Positions 49,501-60,658 of a DNA stretch of 64,000 bases are shown in pieces (the first letter of the stretch is position 1; each line of letters opens with the position of its first letter). A program made the position numbers and the translations under genes. Where the stretch lies: contig CM034133.1 in assembly GCA_019914995.1 (NCBI GenBank), positions 6,962,495 to 7,026,494 on the forward strand, read 5' to 3'. The stretch is from Acanthochlamys bracteata. Taxonomy: Eukaryota; Streptophyta; Magnoliopsida; Pandanales; Velloziaceae. The notes beneath the pieces were generated by a model. The model had not been told where the DNA came from, did not search any database, and was given only the letters and a program-made list of their open reading frames with translations.

Positions 49501-51545
49501 TGTAAGATCCCAAGTGTTATTAGGCTGCTATACTCAAATGTAAATGGACCAAGCTCATTTCAATGATGTTTTCTTTCTTTTCACATGCTTCCAGATCATT
49601 CTCCATACTTCATTCCCAAGTCTTATTCTACTCTTTTCTTTTCTTTTGTTTGTTGGCTTCTCCCGTGAAGCATCCTCCCTTCCTGTCTTCACAAAGCTTC
49701 ATCCACGGCCATGATTTGGAATCAAGCCTTTTCTTGATCAAGGTATCTGGGTCAGAAGTGGACATTGAATAGTTCTGTTGGATTTAGCTCGTGGATTTGA
49801 GAAATAGATTAGATATTAGGAGAGGGTTGCCGTGCCTTTCTTTCTTCTTAGACTACCATTAGGTTTCGGCACAGGTAGCATTGGATTTGATCCTCCGGCA
49901 TACCTTACCACTTTCATGCATATATGATTCATCCTTCATGATGCATGATATGCTATAATGCATGTTTTCTATTAAAACATGACGTTATTTATGTTATTTG
50001 AATTATGGGATTGGTGGTATTATCCTTAAGCACGATATTTATAAGATGATTGAGGATTATTTTATTCTTATGTTATTGCATTGATTGACACATAATTTAT
50101 GGATAACGAAGTATGAGTTGAATAAGTTTTACATACATATGGATATATATTGTATGTATATGCATGTCTATATGAAAGTATATTCATCATATTCGGATAC
50201 TCGCGCTACATGTGTGAGTTAAATCAGGGGTTAAGTTCAGGACCCCAATGGGTGTGGGGGGGAGTTACCCACCTATAGTCACAGTACCAGATAGGCTCAT
50301 GAGTGTGGGGGTAGGACCACGGCCAATTCGGACCGACCAAACGATGGTGGTAGCCTCGGTGGGGCGCAGATGGAGTGTGAACACCGAGTGCTGGAAGAGA
50401 TATTTGATTTCAAATTAGATTTAGATTTAGATACCCTGACTATTGAATTTTATTTTGAAATTTATGATTTGTTAAACTACTATATTTTGAAAAGTATTTC
50501 TACTTGATAGCTTCTTGTGTTTCCGATGATAACACCAATTGATATTTAACAATTTTATTATTAAATTATTTATTTGCATTATTAACTAGTGATTTTATAT
50601 ATGATTTTATACCTTATATGTAACTTTTTATTAACTACTTAGTCTAATATGTTATGCTCAAACTAATTATTTATTTATCGTTCGGGTTTTGTTCGGTATT
50701 TTATTATTTATTGAATTGTTTATAAATCATTCACCTGTTTATATTTTGTTCAATTACTTTTTTTTAAATATATGATTTATCTAATTGTTAAGTACTTACT
50801 AGTGTACGATTTAATGTGCTGTAATTGACTATTTATTTATACCCTAGTTTTGTTCATCACTTTTTTATGTATATTTATTTGAAATGTTGAGTAATGTCTT
50901 TTATAATTCATAAAGCATATTAATTTGGTTTTATTGTATGCTCTTAGCTTGTTGTATACTGCATTGCATATAATCGTACCTTTCCTAGTAAGGACTGAGT
51001 CGGTCGATTAAGGACTTGGTAGGAATGATCTGATCTAATCCTTAAATTTTTGTATATGAATCAAACATTGGATGATGTATTAGAAATCTAAAACGGTGCA
51101 TTTACTATTCATCTTACTGAAGTTGGGCTCACTTTTTCTTTTCTTTCGCCTTCCCAGATAGTTCGAAAGCACTAGTAGAGAGTAGTCTAAATGACATATA
51201 GAAGACTCTGTGATGTCTATAGATCTGTACTATTTTGGCTATGTGATCTATTGGTGTATAACTAAATTGAGATTGTATTAACTAATCGTGATTGAGAATG
51301 ATCCGTGATGGTTTAAATATTTTCTTTGATTTGATATCATTGAGACTAGATTTTTTATTATGGTAATTGTTTAAATTTCTCCCTTGTTTGTAGGGAAGAT
51401 TTTGCTGAAATTTTGACTAATTCAGCATGTGTGAGTTGGGCTGAGTTTAGTATTAAATAGGCTTACTGGACGGGACCGAGTCCGGATTTGACTTGGGTTT
51501 GGTTTAGACCGGTGCCCGTCATGACTCTAAGGTCGGGGCGTGACA
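49501..51545 (+). mobile_element. Solo LTR A, Del/Tekay-like Gypsy
   Basis: 2045 bp from TGTAAGATCCC to GGGGCGTGACA, non-coding. Ends TGTAA-A-CCC and GGG-GTGACA are mutually inverted, as in Del/Tekay chromovirus LTRs. Blocks shared with copies B and C: GGTTTCGGCACAGGTAGCAT (near 49862), GGGGTTAAGTTCAGGAC (near 50227), AGGACTGAGTCGGT (near 50991). Flanking 5-mers GAATA and AAATG match at three of five positions, so the target duplication is uncertain. No primer site or coding region follows; hence solo LTR. Copia sequence lies on both sides. Confidence 0.65.
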
Positions 51546-52300
51546 AAATGTATGATCACTTTCCTTCTTTACATGATTGCTAGTAGACCCAATTCCTAAT
51601 TTAACATGTGCTTGTGTGCTAGATTTCAAAGTGATACTAAAGAATCTAGTTTGTGTGTCGTTAAAAAAATTTTGAATATTTTATTGGTACTAAGAAATTG
51701 GGTTTATTTATCGAAAAGGATGTGAGTGTAATTTTTATGCTTATATTGCCGCTAATTTCTTAGTTATAAGCTTGATAGGAAAAACAAGTGATTCTTGCCA
51801 ATTTCGAGGAGGTTGTTTGATCTCATGGTATTCCTATCTACTAAGAAATACATCAGTGTAGGTAGTTGTTACACCTAGGTGTTGTGGATCTAACACCAAT
51901 TCTTAGATTTTGGCTTTAATATAACGAGAGTGCCTATATTTTGTGATAATACTAGTGCTATAAGTTAAATAAAAATCCAATTTAGTATTCATGTACAAAG
52001 AATATTAGTTTATGGTATTATTTTATTCGTGAACATGTTGAATGCAATGACATTATTATAAATTTTTGTTGCTTCTCAAAATTAACTAGCGAACATTTTT
52101 ATAAACCTTAGGATTTGATCGATTATCAAAGATTTTCCATGAGGTTGGTTTATGGTATTATTTTACTCGTGAACACGTTGAATGCAATGACATTATTATA
52201 AATTTTTGTTGATTCTCAAAATCAACTAGCGAACATTTTTATAAACCTTAGGATTTGATCGATTATCAAAGATTTTCCATGAGGTTGGTTTATGTTATAT
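51546..52300 (+). pseudogene. Copia element 2 RNase H region
   Basis: Continues after solo LTR A with FEYFIGTKKLGLFIEKD near 51670 (counterpart of the FRYLKGTKNLGLWYPKG block) and LWYYFIREHVECNDIIINF near 52008 (the HHFIREHVE block at the end of Copia pol). Fossil. Confidence 0.75.
52011..52290 (+). repeat. 140-bp tandem duplication at the end of Copia pol
   Basis: Unit one 52011-52150, unit two 52151-52290, both starting TATGGTATTATTTTA. By eye they differ at about five positions. They repeat the FIREHVE-type coding block, so the duplication arose after the element inserted or in its source. Confidence 0.88.
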
Positions 52301-52569
52301 GTTATTTGATTTTGGTATCTATTTCATGCGAATCATTCCTATTGCCTCCAATGTGCTATATAAAACTCACCCTTTCAGTCTCTAACTTGATCGAGTCCTA
52401 GTTTCTCAATTTCACTCTACGACAAAAATGATCTTTGTATGCAGACCTTCAATCAACTCTGACGCTCTGCTTCATTCATCTCCTCCAATCTCTTGTCATA
52501 TTGCTTGTCAAATTGTCGAAGAAAGCCTTTAGCCCACAATCAGAATAAGTCTTCACTTGCAACGACAAG

Positions 52570-53060
52570 AACAACATGTTCAAGAGCCCCGTGGCCTACC
52601 AGAGCTATTTGAGACGGCAAGGACTTCCTGCTCTGCTGTTGATGTTCACTTGGTTTAACGACCTTGACTCTGCTGATACGGAAGTAAGAAATCTAGTTGA
52701 GTTTAAAAGATGGGAGACATTGAATACTCTACAAGGAAGGTACTATAAAGAACTTAAGGTTTTCTATGCACACATAAAAATTGTCGAAATAGCTTCACTA
52801 AGATCTGAAGTGCATGGAGTGGCGATCAATGTGAAACCAAATCCTTAGCGATGCTTTTATATTTGCCCTACCATGACAATGTAGGTGATGCAGCGGATCT
52901 TCACTTCGAAGCTCTCATTGCATTAGTAGGTCTTATGATCTATACAAAAGAAAGGTACACGAAGATGGCATTTGACAGAAATGCGGTTTCAATAGAAGAA
53001 TTGCAATCAGTGGCTCACCTCCCATTACTGCCTAGAGCCTTTATCTAAACCCCAAACCCT
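52570..53060 (+). pseudogene. Extra frame downstream of Copia pol
   Basis: Frames at 52576-52848 (with FKRWETLNTLQGRYYKELKV) and 52851-53048 (with YLPYHDNVGDAADLHFEALI) lie between pol and the 3' end, where Sireviruses can carry an additional env-like or unknown frame. The sequence style resembles the domain annotated in many plants as putative plant transposon protein; this is from memory and not verified. Fossil. Confidence 0.5.
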
Positions 53061-53208
53061 CTCGGTGACTCAAGTGAACTATGTGCTTTTTGTTTGCATC
53101 ATATAATTTTTCTAGTAGTTTTATGTGTTTTCTTGTGTTGCATGAGATGATTGCATTTTAGAATCATTTACTCAAGTTTTGTTTCCTGGATTCCTTCTTT
53201 TGGTATCG

Positions 53209-53213
53209 TACTT
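53209..53213. repeat. Left target site duplication (TACTT) of solo LTR B
   Basis: TACTT is matched exactly at 60281-60285 after the end of solo LTR B, 7 kb away. Confidence 0.75.
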
Positions 53214-55348
53214 TTTAACACCCTAAGCTTAAGTAAGGGTATTTTTGGCACTTTACATTAATATTTCTACTAAAATCCCTTCTCTTCTTTACTCTTTAAT
53301 TTTTCATCTCATTTCACCCTTCTTCTTCTCCACTGCAGCCACCCCATGCTACCCTTCCGGCGTTGCTTTTCCCTTGCCAGTTCTGCTTCTTTTTCTCTCC
53401 GATTTTCTTCTTCTCACCCTCTTACTTTTGTTATCTCAATTTCGCCAGATTTAGCTTGAACATCACTGAGCAAAGAACCACACCGTCGCTAGAGTTGTCC
53501 GTGACATTTGGACTGCACCGAGATGCTAAAAAACCATCTCCTCACCTCGCTAAAGGTTTTTCCTCCATTAATTGAGTCTAGTTCCATCTTGAGATGAAGA
53601 AGTGCGATTTTGTCAGAATGATGTGAAATTAAATGATTACAGCAGTCGATGTCCCTTTTTTACTTCATCGTCTTCTCCGTTGAACTCTGTTAGCAATGAT
53701 GGTTCTTTTAGAAGCTTGATTGTTGTCCCTGGCTGGAGTTCGCCCAAACCCTAGATTTCGTCGAAATCCGGTGAGCTAGTGAGACACTCAGCTTAAGTAA
53801 GTTTCGATGCTCTTTTTGTTTCTCAAATTTGCTAGTGAGCCAATGAGTGATCCTTTTTGCCGTAGGCATTGTTAGGATCATGATTGCAAAGTTGTCGTCG
53901 TAATACGACATTGATTTTGACTCGAATTATCTTCTTGATTGGGTAAACCTTCGTAGCCCTCTAGCCCCTAGCCCTAGTCTAGCTTTATAACTGATTTTGA
54001 GGATTGAATGGTTAATGGTTGAATCTTGGGTTCGATTGTGTCTTAGTGCCAGATTGGTTTAAGTATGAGTTTAGAATTGTACCAAGGCTAGTTAATTGGT
54101 TTTTGTTTGTCAAGTTTAGATGGGGATCATATTCGTTTATATTATAGGGTTGGACGATCGACTTAGGTACTTGAGCTACTAAAAAGCCTAGATCTAAGAG
54201 ATTAATTGGCTTCTAGGTGAGGGTTATCATGCCACCTTCTTTCTAGATTATCTTTAGATTTTCAGCACTGGTAAAATCTGATTTGGAATTTCTAGCATGA
54301 CTGCCACTTTTCTTGCATATTACGATTGACTCTTAATGGTATAGCTGTCTATATGATGCATGCTTGTATAAGTTATATTTAAGTGTATGCGAAAGCATGC
54401 TAGTAAATAAGTAGCTTATAGTATGTCAAATTTCTTATTATGCATATTAATGGGCTGGATGATAGAGAACCTAATAGCATGACTGAAACACATAAGGAGA
54501 GTACTTGATAATGCATTCTTGTATGAGAATTGGATATTAAGTTATAAACATATGCTAGTCTTTCGTAAGATCTAACGGCGAAACTCATTTAACATGCTTA
54601 TAATTAGTACATATGCATAAGAATCTTAACACAAGGATATTAGCTGCTAGTAAATAGCTTAGCATGTCTAGCTAGTATACTAAGTCGAGTAACTTATAAG
54701 CATATATTAGAAACAAATTGCACGAACTGTATGCTGTCTGGACTTTTGCATGAAATGCATAAATCGTTTGCAGAACATGCTTATAGGGAATGACGACCAT
54801 TGATGCATAGAAATTTAGATATGTGAGAATGCTATTTATCTATTGCTTTCATATAAAAGCATAGTTTATATGATATTGTATACGCACATGTATATGGACA
54901 TATTAGTTGTGAATGAAACTAATAGAGGCTTCATGGCTAGTTGATCATGTACATGCATATGCATATGAGCGATGACCAATGTCGGTAGAGGCATGACCTT
55001 GATTGACCTGTTATGCACACTCGCACTGCACAAGGGCAGACGAGTCAAGGGTTGAGATTAGAACACTAGTAGGTGTGGGGCGGACACCCATCTATGCTCA
55101 TAGTATTGTTAGGCCCATGTAAATGGGAGTGATCACCAGAGATGGTTGTATCATGCACGTCCACATATACAAATAAAATAGGCATGCTTTTGACACTCTA
55201 TTCTATATCGATTCTCTGACGAATACCAGATCATATTTATAACTGTATACACATGTATAGCCATACATTTCCTGATAGTATAAGTGTATTTTGGTCTACT
55301 GCACGTATTCATATATGCGTGCATTTAAAGGTTATTGTTATGAATGGC

Positions 55349-55353
55349 ATAGA
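55349..55353. repeat. Left target site duplication (ATAGA) of the Athila-type solo LTR
   Basis: ATAGA is repeated exactly at 56631-56635. Confidence 0.85.
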
Positions 55354-56630
55354 TGATGTAGATAAAACCAACTAAGAAAAACTCAGTGATTCTATCCTAG
55401 TCTATCCCGCAAGTGCACGGTTGTCGTCTACCGTATAGCAGATAACGAGTTTGTTCCACAGAGATTGTTGTTAACTCTAATCCAAGTTTTTAGTAACAAA
55501 AGTTGTGTTTGTGAAAGCGAATCAAAAGTGTACGAGAGCTAAGAACGAAAAGTAACGTACGGATCGAGAAAACAGGTATGCAAACAATTAGAGTTTTAGA
55601 ATCCACCATTAATACCTCTAATTTAATCTTTAAATAAATATGATAATAGATTATGATAATTGTGAAGACTTTGTATCTAACACCTTGGTCCAGTTCGTAG
55701 ATACGATTTCTAATTATGACTTTAACTTTGGTCCAGTATAAAATCACCTATCGTTAGTGATATTCTAACTCTTTGTTTAGAAATTACTAACGATGCATTA
55801 GGTTCTGCGAAATCATAAATCATATAGTTACATTCACTTTGGTCCAGTAAATATTAATTACAGTTATTAATCTTGTGATCCGTAAGTTATGCTCCGATTG
55901 GTCCTCGCAAACACAATTAATATAATAATTTAAATATCAAACTCAATGATAATCATGCATGCAAATTTACATCTAAACATCCCTTCAAACAAGAATTAAC
56001 AACTCACATAAATCACCAATCCATACATCACATAATATTCAAAAAATAAATTAAATTTATTAGGTTTCATCCTAAGTCCAGTTTAGAGAATTTAGGCACT
56101 CATATTAATATTACACACAATAATATTGTATGAAAAATAAAATATGAGAAAAAGAGAAAAAAGCAAATATGAAAAATTTTTCGTCTCTTAATCTGATCTT
56201 CCTTCTGTTTCCCGTTCGACTCTCTCTAGGTTTTTCGTTGGCTCTTCGTTGCTCCTTCGATGCTCCTTTGGCTCTCCATTCACCTCTTTTTATAGTAGAA
56301 CTTTCTCCCACAAAATTAGGCAAAAAATATTTTCAGGATTTTCGGATTAGATTTGATATAGATTTGTTACTATATTTGGTGCTATATTTGATGCTAAATC
56401 TTTGATTTAGATTTGATTGGTCAAATGCATCAATGAGGATCGCCGCTTGATATTTCCTTTCATGATTAGCTCTTTTATTTTATTCCTTCAATAATTTGCT
56501 TCTTTATTCACCTATACTTCACAAAATAAAATAAATTAAATTAATTCATATTATGAATAGAATTTTATTTAAAATCTAATATTTATTATAACAATAAGAT
56601 ATAATAAATATGTATCATTACACATTATCA
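55354..56630 (-). mobile_element. Solo LTR of an Athila-type element
   Basis: 1277 bp on the minus strand, starting TGATAATGTG and ending TCTACATCA, with a perfect ATAGA duplication. Its 3' part is homologous to the Athila LTRs at 11969, 20268 and 28562: it shares the CTATACGGTAGACGACAACC and GTGCACTTGCGGGATA stretches and the repeated CTGGACCAAAG words. A TATA-like CTATAAAAAGAGG lies near 56290 (minus). There is no primer site next to it, so it is a solo LTR. It is a diverged subfamily relative to the tandem element. Confidence 0.87.
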
Positions 56631-57061
56631 ATAGACATACATAAGCATTCCGAAGAAATGGGTTATGTATATGATTCATTGTACATTTGCACATGCATAC
56701 GTACAAGTAGTTTGAAGGGATGCGAGTTGAAAGGAGGTTATACATGTGACATATATAGAGAGCCTTTGAGATCATATGAATAGTGTATGGTTGAATGCTT
56801 AAAATGACACATGTAGACTTTTATAAGGACTAAGCTATATAACTTCATGTATATAATGTAATGTCCTTATGAAAGGAATGATTGTAGTGTGTTGCATCAC
56901 ATCTTTATCGCATCCTTTCTGGTTGAGAACTGAGTTGGTATGGAACAACTAAGAACTTAGAAAGATCTGATCTGATCTATCATTGCATTTATCTTATATA
57001 GAGATATAGTTGAACTAACAGTAGGGTAATGCATTATTAAATGGTGCGTCTTGATTTTACA

Positions 57062-59769
57062 TGTAATACCCAAAGGGCTATAGGTATCCTAACTAGCCAA
57101 ACTAAAATTCTCTAGGCTAAATCTAAAGAAATTTCCTTCCTCTACTTTCTAGAATTCTCCATACCTATCTTTACCTCCACCAATCTCTCATCAAATTTCC
57201 TTATTTTCCCCATCTCAACCCACTCTCTCTGTCCGTGCTTGTGTTGCTTCATTCCCATGCGCGATTCTCCTCATTGACGTGCGATCGTCTCTTTCGGCAA
57301 CCTTTTCTTCCTCTTTCCACCTTCGACATTTACCCTCCGTGTCAGCGTCGCTCAACAGAGTTGATGGCGTCAACGGCGGGCCGGCGGTGGAAACTCTATA
57401 TCTCGTCAAAGCTATCCCTCGGTGATTCGACAGCTACAACCTTCTATAAGTTATTCCGTCACCTTGTTAGTGCTTTTCCTTTCGGCAATTGCATCGAATT
57501 TTAGCTCCGACGTCGGAAAGAGGTAGATAGTCGGGCCGCCGTGAAATCACTCGATTCAGGCATTCGACAATTGATTAGGACATTATTATGCTTTCCTCTG
57601 ACGGTTGTGGTAGTTGGAGCTTCTTTTCTATGACATTCTCCTTAGCCGGAAAGTTCGTCAGAAATCGATGAGCCGGCAGGCCTACAGTCGCAGTAAGCCG
57701 CATGCTTTTGATGCATATTTTGAACTCTTGAATTTGTTATTAGATTAATCTTGACTCATTTTGTTTTAGGTGTTCTTTAGATAGTTTTTGGATCGTAGGA
57801 TGAAAGTTCACCATTAAGACATGAAATCATATCAACCTCCGGTTGTCCCGTTGAGTCAGTAAGCTTTCTAGATTTGCTAACCCTAGCATCAATTGAGTTC
57901 TTTGGCTTATGGAATGATATTAAGAATTTATTTGTAAATGTTAAAATCTTGAATTAGATTACGCTTAGGTTAAATGTGATCTTAGTCGGGTGTTAGGAAT
58001 CGTGATGAATTATAGTATAATATGATTTAGGTGATAATCGTATTTAATTATGTTAGGTTGAAATAGAAGTTTGGATGTGGCGACTCTGCTTAGTGATAGC
58101 TTTTAGAATTGAATAATAGCATGGACTCCAGGTGAGGGTTACCGTGCCATCTTTTTTCTTAGTTTAACGTTAGGTTTCGGTACAGGTAACATCTGCTTTG
58201 ATCCTTTGGCATACCCCACTTTCTTACATGTATAATTTATCCCTCATGATGCATAATTATATGTGATGTATGTTTTCTTGATATAATAAGTATTTGTGAT
58301 AGCATGAATAGTAATTTTGATTATAACAATGCAATTGATTATGTGTAACGTGATCATTATTGGAAATTTGAATGATGAATATTTTATATATATAAGAATG
58401 ATTTTGATAAGTTTCTATTATGTTTTCTTCTAATTGATTAATTGATTTATGATAGAATTTATGGGTTTATATAGGCGATTTGGGAATGATTTAATACGAT
58501 GTTATTATGTTTTCATTTGCTAAGTTAAATGAATTATGATTGATGATTTGTATGAATTTTAACTAAACTTATTTATTAATATATTTATGGATTTTGAAAT
58601 GTTTTGCATGCTCACGCTGCACTGAGGCAGGCGATAGTTCGGGGTTGAGTTCAGGATCTCGTCTTTTCTCTCTCTTATCTTTCATCTGTAGATTATGTGC
58701 GCCCATGCGCATGGGATGATAATATTACGGCACTCAGGTTGGATTATATGAATTTGCAGACGAGCTGGAGACACGGTCTCGCTCGGTCCCATGTATCTAT
58801 ATTGACTCTCTGACTGGTGTGATTGTTATGGATTGCTGTTAGTATTGGTGTTATGAGTTCTTGATTATTTGATTGACTTTCAATATAACATTCAGTATTT
58901 ATAATTTATTTATCTGTGTATTTAATTATTATGTAATATGTTGTATTCTAAGTACTCATGTTTAATTTAATTTCATTTAATAATTCTTTTATTAAGTCGC
59001 AATGTTTATGTTTATACTTTTATAGATAATCTAAAGTGCTTATATAACGAGAAGCATATTCTCTTGTTTTTACTGTATGATTATTTGTATGATGCATATA
59101 CATTATATATAGCCGAACCCTCCATACTAAGGACTGAGTCGGTATGGAACGATCAAGAACTTATTAGAATTGATCTTGATCTAACCTTTACATTTTTGTA
59201 CATGTAGAAAGATAGAAAACAAACATTAGATAATGCTTTAGGTTTATTAAATAGTTCATCCGCTATTTTACTTTACTGAGAATAGGCTCATTATTTCTTT
59301 TTCTTTGGCCTCTCCTAGATATGATAAGGACGAGTTAAGTGGAGCTATTAGCGTGACGCTAGCCAATCCGTGAGTTGAGGGTAGTGTGCATGTTTTTTTT
59401 TCTTTCATATAGTTGGCTTTGTAACTTCGAGGGATTTGTTTATGTAATAAGTTGTATAATTGAGAGTTATGGTATGGTGATTTTTGTGTTCGGCTTAGAA
59501 GTCACTAGTGTTATATTTGTCTATTTGAAGGTGAATGTCTATCATTATTTTGGGTGATCTAATGGTAATCGATTACAGTTATTCTGAATTATTTAGGTTT
59601 TCCCCTTGAGTTTAGAGGAGAGGTTATGTGGAAATTTTTGAGAAATTCGGCACCTGTTTAATATATAAGTGGTGTTTCAATTAAGGCTTATCGGGATGTG
59701 CCGAGTCCAATTATGATTTGAATTTGGTTTGGACCAATGACTGTTACGGCCCGAGAGCAGGGTGTGACA
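57062..59769 (+). mobile_element. Solo LTR C, Del/Tekay-like Gypsy, nested in solo LTR B
   Basis: 2708 bp from TGTAATACCCAAAGG to CAGGGTGTGACA. Flanked by TTACA (57057-57061) and TTACG (59770-59774), a 5-bp duplication with one transition. Shared family blocks: GTTAGGTTTCGGTACAGGTA near 58170, GGGGTTGAGTTCAGGAT near 58640, AGGACTGAGTCGGTATGGAA near 59132. A GC-richer zone at 57220-57680 holds chance frames. No primer site or coding genes. Confidence 0.72.
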
Positions 59770-60285
59770 TTACGCCTCACTGAGATTGAGCTCAGCCTAT
59801 TCTTTCTTTTATTTTCCCAAGTTGTTGCAGAATAGAGCTGGTTTTGAGTGTCGTTCGCTGACGTGGATCAGAGTGATATGAAGATGGCATGCTCTTATGT
59901 TTTCATACTTATTAGTTGGTACTGTAAATTCGAAGGATTTGCATGTTCTCATTTCTTTGTGTATTATGCTGAGCTGTATGTATATTCTTTGTTGTTATTT
60001 TAAATGTTATCGGCTTGTAATAGTACATGGTAGTATTTATTTGTTTTATTAGTAATTTGAAGATTTAAGATTATTTTGGTACGTTGTGAGTAAATTGTGT
60101 TCTTGTTATGATAATGAATTTGTAAGCTTTTCCCTTTTGATTTTCAAGAGAGGTTTTGCCGAAATTTTGAAGAATTTGTATTTATTGCTTTGTTTTTAAT
60201 TTATGGGATTGGCCAAGCTTGGGTTTTACCTGAGTTTGGTTTAGTCCATTATCGGTCATGGCCCAGGGACGGTCATGCCATACTT

Positions 60286-60658
60286 GTTGTATGTATCAAC
60301 TATGAACTATTACTACTTATGGTGTTGTGAATTTGGATGATTATGGATGAATACCTCTTGCTAGAGAAGATTCCATTTTGTGCTTTTTGTTTACAGTGAA
60401 GGAGGAAAGACAATATGCAAGTGCATGGAATTGTTTGAAGAATTGTGCATTGTATGCACAATGGGTGGGGAAGAAAAATCTTCAAGGAAATTCTACCTTG
60501 ATCCTCCATTGATGGTAGTAAGAATATATCTCCTTATAACTAAGTATCCTACTAACGAAAAATTTTACATTTAAAGGTGTTGTATTACACATTATTTAGT
60601 ATAAATAAATCAATAATTTTTAATTACTTTGTCATCGTCAACAAAATGGGAGATTATT
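60286..60658 (+). other. 3' tail and polypurine tract of Copia element 2
   Basis: Resumes Copia sequence after solo LTR B. The purine-rich AAAATGGGAGATTA near 60644-60656 lies directly before the 3' LTR, matching the Sirevirus position. The 64-codon frame at 60380-60574 has no recognised similarity. Confidence 0.55.

Larger units (their letters stand above)
53214..60280 (+). mobile_element. Solo LTR B, Del/Tekay-like Gypsy, with two later insertions
   Basis: Runs from TTTAACACCCTAAGC to GGACGGTCATGCCA inside a TACTT duplication. After removing the Athila solo LTR and solo LTR C it measures about 3.07 kb. Shared blocks include a GGGTTATCATGCCACC region near 54222, a ctcGCACTGCACAAGGGCAG region near 55022 and AACTGAGTTGGTATGGAAC near 56929. 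Sequence on either side of solo LTR C (ending near 57061, resuming at 59770) reads straight through when aligned to copy A. Short frames within are chance. Confidence 0.68.

Noticed and set aside
49496-51550. Exact target duplication for solo LTR A
   Set aside because: Flanking GAATA and AAATG match at only three of five positions, so I do not claim a duplication there.
53245-53575. Overlapping serine/leucine-rich frames resembling signal peptides
   Set aside because: They come from a CT-rich part of solo LTR B with no family match.
57235-57504. 89-codon frame in a GC-richer zone
   Set aside because: Lies in the promoter-like part of solo LTR C and is not conserved in copies A or B.
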